From JAWXCF01 sp034440515 (lineage in GTDB: Bacteria > Bacteroidota > Bacteroidia > CAILMK01), in assembly GCA_034440515.1 (NCBI GenBank), contig JAWXCF010000029.1, positions 1 to 6,895 of the forward strand: 6,895 nt of DNA. Reading direction: 5' to 3'. Every line of letters begins with the position of its first letter. Positions within the stretch are counted from its first letter, which is position 1. The notes beneath the pieces were generated by a model that saw only the letters and a program-made list of their open reading frames with translations, ran no database searches and was not told where the DNA came from. Both the position numbers and the translations under genes were made by a program. This document shows, piece by piece, positions 1-6,309 of this stretch.

Positions 1-200
1 ATGTGACGGATAAAATAAATGTGAACATAAAAGCACCAAGTTCTATCATTGATGCAGGCAAAATATTTGAATCGTATATTTGTAGTGAAACTCTATCAAA
101 ATCACTACTTTTTGTCGATTTAGATGAGCTACTACTTACAAGTGAAATAGAAATTAATGGCATTCCATTAGTGATTCAAATAAATAAAGTGATTAATTAG
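1..200 (+). CDS. ileS: Isoleucyl-tRNA synthetase, C-terminal end only (partial)
   Basis: This is the last 66 or so codons of a gene that enters from the left edge; the reading phase is set by the GTG at 3-5, which is an internal valine codon rather than a start. The translation begins VTDKINVNI, contains SYICSETLSKSL, and ends in EIEINGIPLVIQINKVIN. This matches the pattern I know for the C-terminal tail of Bacteroidota-type IleS, where a V-T-D-[KR]-I motif is followed by an E-[YT]-I-C-x-E-T-L segment and a short beta hairpin. IleS charges tRNA-Ile in the cytoplasm. Its position just before a DksA-like gene and lspA also fits, since ileS-dksA-lspA is a recurrent Bacteroidota order. The stop TAG at 198-200 lies 6 bases before the next start. 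The catalytic domain is outside the window, so the call rests on the tail and the context. Confidence 0.72.
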   Translation, partial: VTDKINVNIKAPSSIIDAGKIFESYICSETLSKSLLFVDLDELLLTSEIEINGIPLVIQINKVIN

Positions 201-206
201 AACGTA

Positions 207-599
207 ATGACTACAAACTCGCAACCCGAAAAAACTAGATACAATGATATTGATTTATTGGAATTTAGAGAATTAATAAATAAAAAGCTAGAAAAAGCTA
301 AGGCTGAATTAGAATATTTGCAGGAAAGCATCAAAAATCCAGGTGACGGTGATGATGACAGTATGAGTGCTAACAAAATGATGGAGGACACCAATAGCAG
401 CAATGAAAAAGAGCAAAATAGTCAATTAGCTGAGCGTCAACGTAAGTTTATTAAAAATTTAGAAGATGCTATGGTTAGGATAGAAAATAAAACATATGGC
501 ATTTGCAAAGAGACTGGTAAATTGATAAGTAAAGAAAGGTTACGTGCGGTACCTCATACCACTTTAAGTATTGAGGCTAAGCTAAAAGCATCGAAATAA
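207..599 (+). CDS. DksA/TraR-family RNA polymerase-binding regulator, zinc-finger cysteines largely lost
   Basis: The 130-residue protein has the DksA/TraR layout. A first helix (about 14-44) and a second helix (about 62-95) form a coiled coil, followed by the globular end with YGICKETGKLISKERL (97-112) and AVPHTTLSIEAK (114-125). In DksA the coiled coil enters the RNA polymerase secondary channel and, with ppGpp, alters initiation at stringent-response promoters. The four zinc cysteines of canonical DksA map to Cys100, Thr103, Ser121 and Ala124, so only one remains and zinc is unlikely to be bound. The canonical coiled-coil tip DxxDxA is not preserved either: by counting back from Cys100, the two aspartates fall near Lys57 and Glu60 in a DDDSMSANKMMED stretch. 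Family members I recall from Bacteroidota also lack the cysteines, so this is probably lineage-typical. ATG 207 follows the ileS stop by 6 bases, and lspA starts 6 bases after this stop, implying co-transcription. Confidence 0.88.
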   Translation: MTTNSQPEKTRYNDIDLLEFRELINKKLEKAKAELEYLQESIKNPGDGDDDSMSANKMMEDTNSSNEKEQNSQLAERQRKFIKNLEDAMVRIENKTYGICKETGKLISKERLRAVPHTTLSIEAKLKASK

Positions 600-605
600 C
601 TTAGT

Positions 606-1307
606 TTGGAAAATCAAGACTCTAATATTTCTGCTTTTGAGGAACCCATTGAAATTCCTGTAAAGCCTACATCAGTAGCAGAGCATCTGAATGAGCCAAA
701 CATTAAGTTTACTGAAAATAGTAAAAATACTAAGCAAGCCATAATTATATCGTTTGCAGTTATTTTTATACTTTTAATCTTAGACCAATGGTTAAAAGTA
801 TACATTAAGACCAGTTATCAGCTAGGTGAGGAGCATTTGATGATTGGGAATTGGGCAAGATTGCATTTTATTGAAAATAATGGAATTGCATTTGGAATTG
901 CGTTGCCTGGAAATTTTGGTAAAATCATATTAACGATATTTAGAATTTTGGCTTCTACAGGTATTTATTATTTGTTGCTTAAAATTATAAAAAAAGGGGC
1001 ACCCAAAGGTTTAGTAATAGCAGGTTCCTTAGTTTTTGCGGGCGCAATTGGCAATATTTTAGACTGTGTTTTTTACGGTATGGTTTTTCAAGACATTAAT
1101 TCTTATACAGGTGGTTTCCTAAACGGTAGAGTTGTCGATATGCTTTATTTTCCAGTTATCAACACTATTTGGCCGAATTGGGTACCAATGGTTGGTGGTA
1201 GTGAGTTTTCCTTCTTTGAGCCGATTTTTAATTTAGCCGATGCATCAATATCTACCGGAATTATAGCAGTTTTGTTATTTTACAAAAAATGGCTAAAGCA
1301 CTTGTAA
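606..1307 (+). CDS. lspA: Lipoprotein signal peptidase II (prolipoprotein signal peptidase), TTG start
   Basis: This is an inner-membrane aspartyl peptidase that removes the signal peptide of diacylglyceryl-modified prolipoproteins after Lgt acts. Family motifs are present in order: DQWLK (60-64), ENNGIAFG (90-97), GAIGNILD (146-153, catalytic Asp153) and FNLAD (208-212, catalytic Asp212). The usual Arg after the first catalytic Asp is Cys154. Hydrophobic segments lie at about 45-62, 107-127, 135-156 and 213-228. Between the two catalytic motifs is a long loop (about 158-206, with GRVVDMLYFP) of the kind found in Bacteroidota LspA, which makes the protein longer than the usual 160-170 residues. 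The start is TTG at 606: an in-frame TAA at 597-599 lies directly upstream, and the first internal ATG falls at residue 79, beyond essential motifs. This leaves a hydrophilic, acidic N-terminal tail of about 44 residues before the first membrane helix. Confidence 0.93.
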   Translation: MENQDSNISAFEEPIEIPVKPTSVAEHLNEPNIKFTENSKNTKQAIIISFAVIFILLILDQWLKVYIKTSYQLGEEHLMIGNWARLHFIENNGIAFGIALPGNFGKIILTIFRILASTGIYYLLLKIIKKGAPKGLVIAGSLVFAGAIGNILDCVFYGMVFQDINSYTGGFLNGRVVDMLYFPVINTIWPNWVPMVGGSEFSFFEPIFNLADASISTGIIAVLLFYKKWLKHL

Positions 1308-1349
1308 TTAAGCTATTTCGATAAGCAACTACATATTAATACCAAAATC

Positions 1350-1958
1350 TTGAAAGAAATTTATTTACTTAGGCACGGACGTACAGAGTATAATGCCAAA
1401 GGAATGGTACAGGGTAGTGGTATAGATGCAGACCTTGACAACGTAGGTAGTGAGCAAGCATTAGCATTTTACAATGCATACAATCACATTCGCTTTGATC
1501 ATATTTATATAAGTGCGCTGAAAAGGACTTATCAAACAGTAGAGAAATTTATAGAAGCAGGCATACCCTATACTAAATACGAAGGATTGAACGAAATTAG
1601 TTGGGGAAATATGGAAGGCCTTTCGGCAAATGTGTTAGACAAGCAACATTACTTAGATACCATAACTGCTTGGAAGAATGGTGAATTACACAGAGCTATA
1701 GGGTTCGGAGAAAGCCCACTAGAAGTAGTTGAACGACAAAGACCAGTGATACAAGAAATAATAGCCGCTGGTGGACAAGACGTTATAATAATATGTATGC
1801 ACGGCAGGGCTATGCGCATACTACTTAGCACGCTAATGAATAATCCATTAAGTGAAATGGAAATGTACGAACACGCAAATACAGGTTTATATCATTTACT
1901 ATATGAAAATGATAAGTTTAGCATCTTAAAAGACAATTGCCAACTTCATTTAGGCTAA
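1350..1958 (+). CDS. Histidine phosphatase superfamily (phosphoglycerate-mutase-like) protein, TTG start
   Basis: The 202-residue cytoplasmic enzyme opens with LLRHGRTEYN (6-15), the RHG signature of the family, with His9 as the phosphorylated nucleophile. Other expected residues are visible: Arg59 in SALKRT, the acidic Glu82 in LNEISWGNMEG (80-90), and the second catalytic His151 in CMHGRAMRILL (149-159). The size and motif spacing fit the small phosphatases annotated as GpmB/CobC/PhoE-like. The substrate cannot be told from the sequence; a sugar phosphate, nucleotide or alpha-ribazole phosphate are all possible. The start is TTG at 1350-1352: the frame upstream back to the lspA stop (1305-1307) has no ATG or GTG, and the RHG motif must lie near the N terminus, so no later start is acceptable. 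The gene lies 42 bases after lspA in the same direction and may be the last gene of the ileS-dksA-lspA unit. Confidence 0.88.
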   Translation: MKEIYLLRHGRTEYNAKGMVQGSGIDADLDNVGSEQALAFYNAYNHIRFDHIYISALKRTYQTVEKFIEAGIPYTKYEGLNEISWGNMEGLSANVLDKQHYLDTITAWKNGELHRAIGFGESPLEVVERQRPVIQEIIAAGGQDVIIICMHGRAMRILLSTLMNNPLSEMEMYEHANTGLYHLLYENDKFSILKDNCQLHLG

Positions 1959-2041
1959 ATCTACTGTAAATAGGCTAATATTTTTAAAATACATATTGTG
2001 TCCTTTAATATTCAATATCTATTCAATTGAACTGCCAGAGT

Positions 2042-2049
2042 TATATTTG
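2042..2049 (+). promoter_or_regulatory. Possible -7 promoter element for the LOG gene
   Basis: TATATTTG matches the Bacteroidota -7 consensus TAnnTTTG at every fixed position and lies in the 172-base gap before the LOG gene. No TTTG-like -33 box is found at the expected spacing of about 19 bases (CTAT at 2019-2022), so the support is only partial. If used, transcription would begin near 2055 and leave a leader of about 75 bases. Confidence 0.3.
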
Positions 2050-2130
2050 TGTATAAAGCTAATTAAGTAGCCATAACAAAGTTGTCATTTACTCAGTTGT
2101 GGTGACTGTAATGCTTGAAGAGAAATATAA

Positions 2131-2829
2131 ATGTCTGAAGATTTAATTAAAGATGCCTTTGCCAATAAGGGCTGGCACGAACTACACGCAGAGAGTTCTT
2201 GGCAAATATTCAAGGTAATGAGCGAGTTTGTTGCAGGTTTTGATAATCTGAACAAGATAGGCCCTTGCGTAAGTATATTCGGTTCTGCTAGAACGAAACC
2301 AGGCGAAAAATACTACGAAATAGCTGTAGAGTTAGCAGGGAAATTAACCAAATCTGGGTACGGAATCATAACTGGTGGCGGTCCTGGTATAATGGAGGCC
2401 GCTAACAAAGGCGCTATAGAAAATGGTGGAGTTAGTGTTGGCTTGAGCATTAATCTACCCTTTGAGCAAAGCAACAATAAGTATGTAGGTAAAAATATCA
2501 GTTTCGAATATTTTTTCGTCAGGAAGGTAATGTTTGTAAAATATGCACAAGGTTTTGTTGTATTACCGGGTGGTTATGGTACTATGGACGAACTATTTGA
2601 GGCTTTGACATTGATACAAACTGAAAAAATAGGTGCCTTCCCAATTGTACTAATGGGTAAGGAATATTGGCAAGGATTGTTAGATTGGATAAACAATACT
2701 ATGTTGAAGGAATTTTCATATATAGGTCCAGATGATACCAACTTAGTATTGGTTACAGACGATGTAGAAGAAGCAATAGATCATATTAATAAGTTCTACG
2801 GTAAGTATTTACTTAGTCCTAACTTTTAA
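2131..2829 (+). CDS. LOG-family Rossmann-fold protein (TIGR00730 type), putative nucleoside 5'-monophosphate phosphoribohydrolase
   Basis: The 232-residue protein carries the LOG/lysine-decarboxylase-like fold. It has a first beta-strand VSIFGSAR (47-54), the nucleotide-binding turn GGGPGIMEAANKGA (82-95), the conserved Arg131 in FFVRKVMF, and the family signature PGGYGTMDE (146-154) with Glu154. In characterised LOG proteins the Arg and the PGGxGTxxE glutamate take part in cleaving cytokinin riboside 5'-monophosphate or AMP into base plus ribose 5-phosphate. In most bacteria the true substrate is unknown. No lysine decarboxylase chemistry is expected despite old annotations. ATG 2131 is preceded directly by an in-frame TAA (2128-2130), which fixes the frame's earliest start, and the N-terminal 40 residues form a helical extension before the Rossmann core. 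The gene is separated by 172 bases from the upstream phosphatase and ends 35 bases from the convergent kinase gene. Confidence 0.9.
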   Translation: MSEDLIKDAFANKGWHELHAESSWQIFKVMSEFVAGFDNLNKIGPCVSIFGSARTKPGEKYYEIAVELAGKLTKSGYGIITGGGPGIMEAANKGAIENGGVSVGLSINLPFEQSNNKYVGKNISFEYFFVRKVMFVKYAQGFVVLPGGYGTMDELFEALTLIQTEKIGAFPIVLMGKEYWQGLLDWINNTMLKEFSYIGPDDTNLVLVTDDVEEAIDHINKFYGKYLLSPNF

Positions 2830-2864
2830 TCTAACTTAGATAATTTCAGTTCAGGTTTTATTAT

Positions 2865-3827
2865 TCAGGCACTTGCAATAGGGAGCGATACAGTAAATTT
2901 TGCACCTTCACCTTCAGCAGTATGTAGTTGAATAGTACCACATAGCAGTTCTACTAGAGACTTGGTTATGTATAGCCCCAGCCCGCTTCCCTTTACTGTA
3001 TATTTACCTTCTTCATACTCAGCTCTAAAGAATTTTTCAAATACTCTATTCTTGTCAGCTTTATTAATACCTAGTCCATTATCGTTTACTATAAATTGAA
3101 ATTCTTCTTTATTTGCTATTGCTTCAATACCTATGATTGGGGTATTGTTTGAGAATCTACTGTATTTAAAGGCATTTTCTATAATGTTTTGCATAATGCT
3201 GTACATCAATAGTTTGTTTGTGCTATAGGTTAGGTCTGCTGGTATATTTATCTGAATGTTTATTACGTCTGTATATTGTAGTTTTAGTGATTGTATTATT
3301 TCCTCTACTAACTGCCTAATAGGTACTATATCATATTCTTTTAGCCCTTTTTTACCTTCACTTACTTCTAAAAACTCCATCATTTGTTCCAACTGAAGAT
3401 TAAGTCTGTTTGCACACTGCTCAATTTTAGAAATATAGATTTCTAAATTTTCATTTAGAGATTCTCTATGTGATAATTGGGCTAGACCAGATATAGCATT
3501 TATCGGGTTTTTGAAATCGTGGATTAGTTTATATAAGAATAAGGATTGTTCGTCGTGATATTTTAGCATTGTATCTAATTGTTTGTATAATTGAGCTTTT
3601 ACATAAGTTAAAATAAAATAAATAATTATAGCACTTAATAAGATAAATGTTGAGTCTAAAATAAGTTGATAATCATAAGAATTATCAAGACCCTGAGGGC
3701 TCATAAAATAAGTATTTGAAATGATGGCCCAAGTCATTCCCAGCACAATGTAAACGAAAGTAATAAACCAAGCTGCCGGTATTATTCGGTTGCTGTTTAT
3801 GACAGTCCTTGCAAATTTAGTTAGCAT
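2865..3827 (-). CDS. Membrane sensor histidine kinase, short, without adjacent response regulator
   Basis: The 320-residue protein has two hydrophobic segments (about 16-37 and 57-76) with a periplasmic loop of only about 20 residues. A linker helix follows, then a HisKA-type dimerisation domain with LIHDFKNPINAI (101-112, phosphorylated His103). The HATPase domain shows all the ATP boxes: N box NIIENAFKYS (214-223, Asn218), G1 DNGLGI (249-254), F box FEKFFR (263-268) and G2 GSGLGL (280-285). It should autophosphorylate and pass phosphate to a response regulator, which is not encoded next to it. No PAS, HAMP or GAF domain is seen, so sensing probably occurs in the membrane or through a partner. 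ATG is at 3825-3827 and the stop is TGA at 2865-2867. The gene is divergent from the FAA-hydrolase gene and convergent with the LOG gene. The kinase call is firm; the signal is unknown. Confidence 0.93.
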   Translation of the reverse strand: MLTKFARTVINSNRIIPAAWFITFVYIVLGMTWAIISNTYFMSPQGLDNSYDYQLILDSTFILLSAIIIYFILTYVKAQLYKQLDTMLKYHDEQSLFLYKLIHDFKNPINAISGLAQLSHRESLNENLEIYISKIEQCANRLNLQLEQMMEFLEVSEGKKGLKEYDIVPIRQLVEEIIQSLKLQYTDVINIQINIPADLTYSTNKLLMYSIMQNIIENAFKYSRFSNNTPIIGIEAIANKEEFQFIVNDNGLGINKADKNRVFEKFFRAEYEEGKYTVKGSGLGLYITKSLVELLCGTIQLHTAEGEGAKFTVSLPIASA

Positions 3828-3947
3828 TTATAGTTTCAGAAGCTCGTAGTTATTACAATAAATACCAAATAACAACTTATAGTTGCTAAAAAAGAAAAAT
3901 ATAGCTAAGCTGATTTGTAAATGTGTGTAATGTTTTTATGTTTTTGT

Positions 3948-3975
3948 CAAAATTATATTTGGTCTAATCAGCAAA
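3948..3975 (-). promoter_or_regulatory. Possible Bacteroidota-type promoter for the histidine kinase gene
   Basis: Read on the minus strand, TTTG (3975-3972) is followed after 16 bases by TAATTTTG (3955-3948), a full match to TAnnTTTG. The spacer is shorter than the usual 19 or so bases. Transcription would start near 3942 and leave a leader of about 115 bases before the kinase ATG. The -7 box shares its TA with a plus-strand TATATTTG (3954-3961), so the two face away from each other. Confidence 0.25.
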
Positions 3976-3987
3976 GTCTAATCTAAT
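3962..3987. repeat. Short direct repeats GTCTAATC upstream of the FAA-hydrolase promoter
   Basis: GTCTAATC occurs at 3962-3969 and again at 3976-3983, a 14-base period, with a further TCTAAT at 3982-3987. They lie 18-43 bases upstream of the -33 box at 4005, where an activator or repressor might bind. The role is inferred from position only. Confidence 0.35.
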
Positions 3988-4004
3988 AATGACGTTTAAA
4001 ATGT

Positions 4005-4035
4005 ATTGACTTATAAGTGTGTAAGGGTAATTTTG
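4005..4035 (+). promoter_or_regulatory. Bacteroidota-type promoter for the FAA-hydrolase / mrp unit
   Basis: ATTG (4005-4008, three of four matches to TTTG) is followed by exactly 19 bases and then TAATTTTG (4028-4035), which matches TAnnTTTG at every fixed position. This is the arrangement described for the primary sigma factor of Bacteroidota. Transcription would start near 4041, giving a leader of about 17 bases before the ATG at 4058. It is the best promoter candidate in the window. Confidence 0.55.
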
Positions 4036-4057
4036 CAGATATTAATACTAAGTTTAA

Positions 4058-5059
4058 ATGAAAATTGTCAGTTTCGAATATGAAGGCTCACACCGTGGAG
4101 GATTGCTAATTGATGGTAAGATTTACCCGTTTTTTGCTATGGACGGTCGAGTGCCAGTAACCGTATTAGAACTGTTACGACTTGAGGATGATGGAATGGC
4201 TATGTTGGAAAGTTTTTGTCGTCAAATAGACCACCAACCTGATGCGTTTGATAGTTTTCTAGCTGTAAAGCAAAGGTTATTGGCTCCATTGCCAAACCCT
4301 ACTAGCTGTAGAGACGGATACGCATTTAGACAACACGTAGCTGCTGCCCGAAGAAATAGAAAGGTAGATATGATACCAGAGTTTGACAGTTACCCAATTT
4401 TTTATTTTACCAACCACAATTCTATAGTAGGTGGCGGAGAGTTAAGCTTTATGCCAGACCACTTCCTGAAATTAGACTTTGAATTAGAAGTTGCAGTTAC
4501 AATAGGTAAAAAAGGACGCAATATAAAAGCTGCGAATGCAGATAAATACGTAGCTGGATTCACCATAATGAATGATTGGAGTGCACGTGGACTACAAATG
4601 GAAGAAATGTTGCTTAACCTTGGCCCAGCTAAAGGGAAGGATTTTGCGACGGGTATAGGACCTTTCTTGCTAACTGCAGATGAATTGAAAGCATATATAG
4701 TACCAGCTAAAGAAAATCATATTGGTAATGCATACAACCTTAATATGAAGTGTTATGTAAATGACGAATTACTAAGTGAGGGAAATGTTGCTGATATGGA
4801 TTGGACTTTCGCTGAAATAATAGAAAGAGTTAGTTATGGTGTGGACATTTACCCTGGTGACGTAATAGGCAGCGGCACTGTAGGTACAGGTTGTTTGTTA
4901 GAGCTAAATGGTACAGCATTACTAAACGACTCAAACTATACACCGAAATGGCTGCAAGTAGGCGATAGGGTGAGTATGGAGATAGACCAGTTAGGTAAGT
5001 TATACAATACAATAGCCAAAGAAGATACCGACCACAGCATACTTGACCTAAAAAAATAA
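4058..5059 (+). CDS. Fumarylacetoacetate hydrolase (FAH) family protein
   Basis: The 333-residue cytoplasmic enzyme has an N-terminal domain (about 1-75) and the FAH core. Visible core motifs are SCRDGYAFRQHV (83-94), FYFTNHNSIVG (115-125), the metal-binding FELEVAVTIGKKGRNI (141-156, Glu142 and Glu144), NDWSAR (172-177, Asp173 as third metal ligand), GPAKGKDFATGIGP (189-202) and GSGTVGTGCLLE (271-282). Family members use a divalent metal to hydrolyse, hydrate or decarboxylate beta-diketo or 2-oxo acids in aromatic and other catabolic routes. It is shorter than true fumarylacetoacetase (about 420 residues), so a specific substrate should not be assigned. The residue after SAR is Gly178, where many relatives have Asp. 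ATG 4058 follows a good promoter, and the TAA at 5057-5059 overlaps the next ATG by one base (TAATG), which suggests translational coupling to mrp. Confidence 0.9.
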   Translation: MKIVSFEYEGSHRGGLLIDGKIYPFFAMDGRVPVTVLELLRLEDDGMAMLESFCRQIDHQPDAFDSFLAVKQRLLAPLPNPTSCRDGYAFRQHVAAARRNRKVDMIPEFDSYPIFYFTNHNSIVGGGELSFMPDHFLKLDFELEVAVTIGKKGRNIKAANADKYVAGFTIMNDWSARGLQMEEMLLNLGPAKGKDFATGIGPFLLTADELKAYIVPAKENHIGNAYNLNMKCYVNDELLSEGNVADMDWTFAEIIERVSYGVDIYPGDVIGSGTVGTGCLLELNGTALLNDSNYTPKWLQVGDRVSMEIDQLGKLYNTIAKEDTDHSILDLKK

Positions 5060-6138
5060 TGAATATAAATAGAATAGACGACGTGCTGAATGCACTACGT
5101 CAAGTTGATGATCCAGATTTAGGTAAAGACATAGTTACCCTAAATATGGTGCAAGACCTAGTGGTAGATAGCGATGCTATGACAGTACAGTTTAGGCTGG
5201 TATTGACTACACCTGCTTGCCCAATGAAGGATTTGATTATGAATGCTTGTATCACAGCTATTAAGCATTTGGTTTCACCAGACTTTAAGGTCACCATAAA
5301 GCTAGATAGTAAAGTAATTAGCAAGGCTAACAACAAGGGTATAAACAATATGCCTAATGTGAAAAATATAATTGCCGTAGCAAGTGGAAAGGGCGGAGTA
5401 GGCAAAAGCACTGTAGCCACAAACTTAGCCCTTGCATTAGGGAAGCTTGGTGCTGCAGTAGGACTGTTAGATGCTGACATATACGGACCTAGTTTGCCCA
5501 TAATGATGGGCTTGGGCAATAGTCGTCCAGACATAATTCAAGATGGCGATGCGATGAAAATAGTTCCATTTAAGAAATATGAGATAGTCTGTATGAGCAT
5601 TGGCTGCCTAGTAGATGAGAAACAAGCGCTGATATGGCGGGGACCAATGATAAGTACTGCGTTAAAACAACTGATGCTGGACGTAGAGTGGGGAGAACTA
5701 GACTATCTGGTAATAGATATGCCACCGGGAACGGGTGATATATATTTGACCCTTTCGCAGCAGTTTCCACTAACTGGGGTTGTTATAGTAACTACTCCTC
5801 AGCAAGTTGCCGTAGCTGATGTGAAAAAGAGTATTGAAATGTTTGTATTGCCTGCCATAAATGTTCCCATACTTGGCATTGTAGAGAATATGAGCTACCT
5901 AAACCTCCCCAATAGTGCAGGCAAAATGTATCCATTTGGACAAGGTGGTGGTGCAAACCTTAGCGAAGAATATGGTATTCCTCTACTTTTAGAGATTCCT
6001 TTATTGGAAGGTCTAGCATCAGATGCTGATGGTGGCTTGCCAATTGTGATGAATGAGCATAGGACAATTGAGGCTAAAATGTTTAGTTCACTAGCAGAAC
6101 AAGTAGCTAGGCAGGTAGCCATACTTACCCACTCTTAA
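5059..6138 (+). CDS. Mrp/ApbC (NBP35-like) P-loop ATPase, iron-sulfur cluster carrier
   Basis: The 359-residue protein has the two-part Mrp structure. The N-terminal MIP18/DUF59 domain (about 5-85) includes TTPACPMKD (50-58, Cys54). The C-terminal deviant-Walker ATPase has SGKGGVGKST (109-118), DADIYGPS (138-145) and DMPPGTGD (220-227). Mrp/ApbC dimers bind a [4Fe-4S] cluster and pass it to apo-proteins in the cytoplasm, with ATP hydrolysis. The region that normally holds the CxxC motif after ENMSY reads LNLPNSAGKMYPFGQGGG (281-298) with no cysteine, so the classical bridging cluster site is absent; Bacteroidota relatives I recall also lack it. The ATG overlaps the stop of the FAH gene by one base, making a two-gene operon, and the stop TAA at 6136-6138 faces the MarR-like gene. 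The family call is certain; cluster binding by this variant is not. Confidence 0.93.
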   Translation: MNINRIDDVLNALRQVDDPDLGKDIVTLNMVQDLVVDSDAMTVQFRLVLTTPACPMKDLIMNACITAIKHLVSPDFKVTIKLDSKVISKANNKGINNMPNVKNIIAVASGKGGVGKSTVATNLALALGKLGAAVGLLDADIYGPSLPIMMGLGNSRPDIIQDGDAMKIVPFKKYEIVCMSIGCLVDEKQALIWRGPMISTALKQLMLDVEWGELDYLVIDMPPGTGDIYLTLSQQFPLTGVVIVTTPQQVAVADVKKSIEMFVLPAINVPILGIVENMSYLNLPNSAGKMYPFGQGGGANLSEEYGIPLLLEIPLLEGLASDADGGLPIVMNEHRTIEAKMFSSLAEQVARQVAILTHS

Positions 6139-6172
6139 ATATGAGATAGTTGATTAATTAGTTTAATAGTTA

Positions 6173-6286
6173 TTAGCCCAATCGTTGGTCTAACTTATTT
6201 ATTAACTCTTTTACGGGTAAACCATCTGCCTCACGATAATACTTAGAGTGGTAATCATTAACTTGCCTTAAGATGATTAGCAAAGT
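6173..6286 (-). pseudogene. Detached in-frame C-terminal segment of the MarR-like gene
   Basis: Reading on past the TAA at 6289-6287 in the same minus-strand frame gives 37 sense codons and then tandem stops TAA TAA (6175-6170). The encoded segment includes LLIILRQVNDYHSKYY and LPVKELINKLDQRLG. This resembles the last dimerisation helices of Bacteroidota MarR proteins, where an L-x-x-[IL]-L-x-x-[LV]-x-x-[FY]-H pattern is followed by a short polar tail. Joined to the upstream part it would make a protein of 215 residues, a normal MarR size. A separate small gene could start at the TTG at 6283-6281, two codons after the stop, but the match to the missing end of the neighbour makes a broken gene more likely. 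Confidence 0.6.
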
Positions 6287-6309
6287 TTACTTTTGATTAT
6301 ACTCTAAGT
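6241..6309. repeat. Imperfect inverted repeat around the interrupting stop codon
   Basis: ACTTAGAGT at 6241-6249 is the exact complement of ACTCTAAGT at 6301-6309. After a small mismatch (GG against T), TAATCA at 6252-6257 pairs with TGATTA at 6294-6299. The arms enclose 36 bases that contain the MarR-frame stop at 6287-6289. There is no following T-run on either strand, so it is not a standard terminator. Both arms lie in the presumed original coding frame. Confidence 0.5.

Noticed and set aside
3..200. A complete 65-residue gene starting at GTG 3
   Set aside because: The frame is open to the left edge and the sequence matches the tail of IleS, so the GTG is an internal valine codon.
1951..1978. 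Direct repeat TAGGCTAA at 1951-1958 and 1971-1978 around the phosphatase stop
   Set aside because: Eight bases with no symmetry or promoter link; likely chance in AT-rich DNA.
2024..2033. CAATTGAACT shared with 6868-6877, as a common regulatory site for LOG and the MarR-like gene
   Set aside because: A single 10-base match in nearly 7 kb of AT-rich sequence is expected by chance, and the surrounding bases differ.
2829..2841. Palindrome ATCTAA-C-TTAGAT between LOG and the histidine kinase, as a bidirectional terminator
   Set aside because: The stem is short and AT-rich, the centre is too small for a good loop, and no T-run follows on either strand.
5100..5534. Long minus-strand open frame of 144 codons inside mrp
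   Set aside because: It lies wholly antisense to a clear Mrp protein with conserved P-loop motifs, and its translation has no recognisable domain.
6139..6172. Terminator between mrp and the MarR-like gene
   Set aside because: The gap is A/T-rich but shows no stable stem-loop followed by a T-run.
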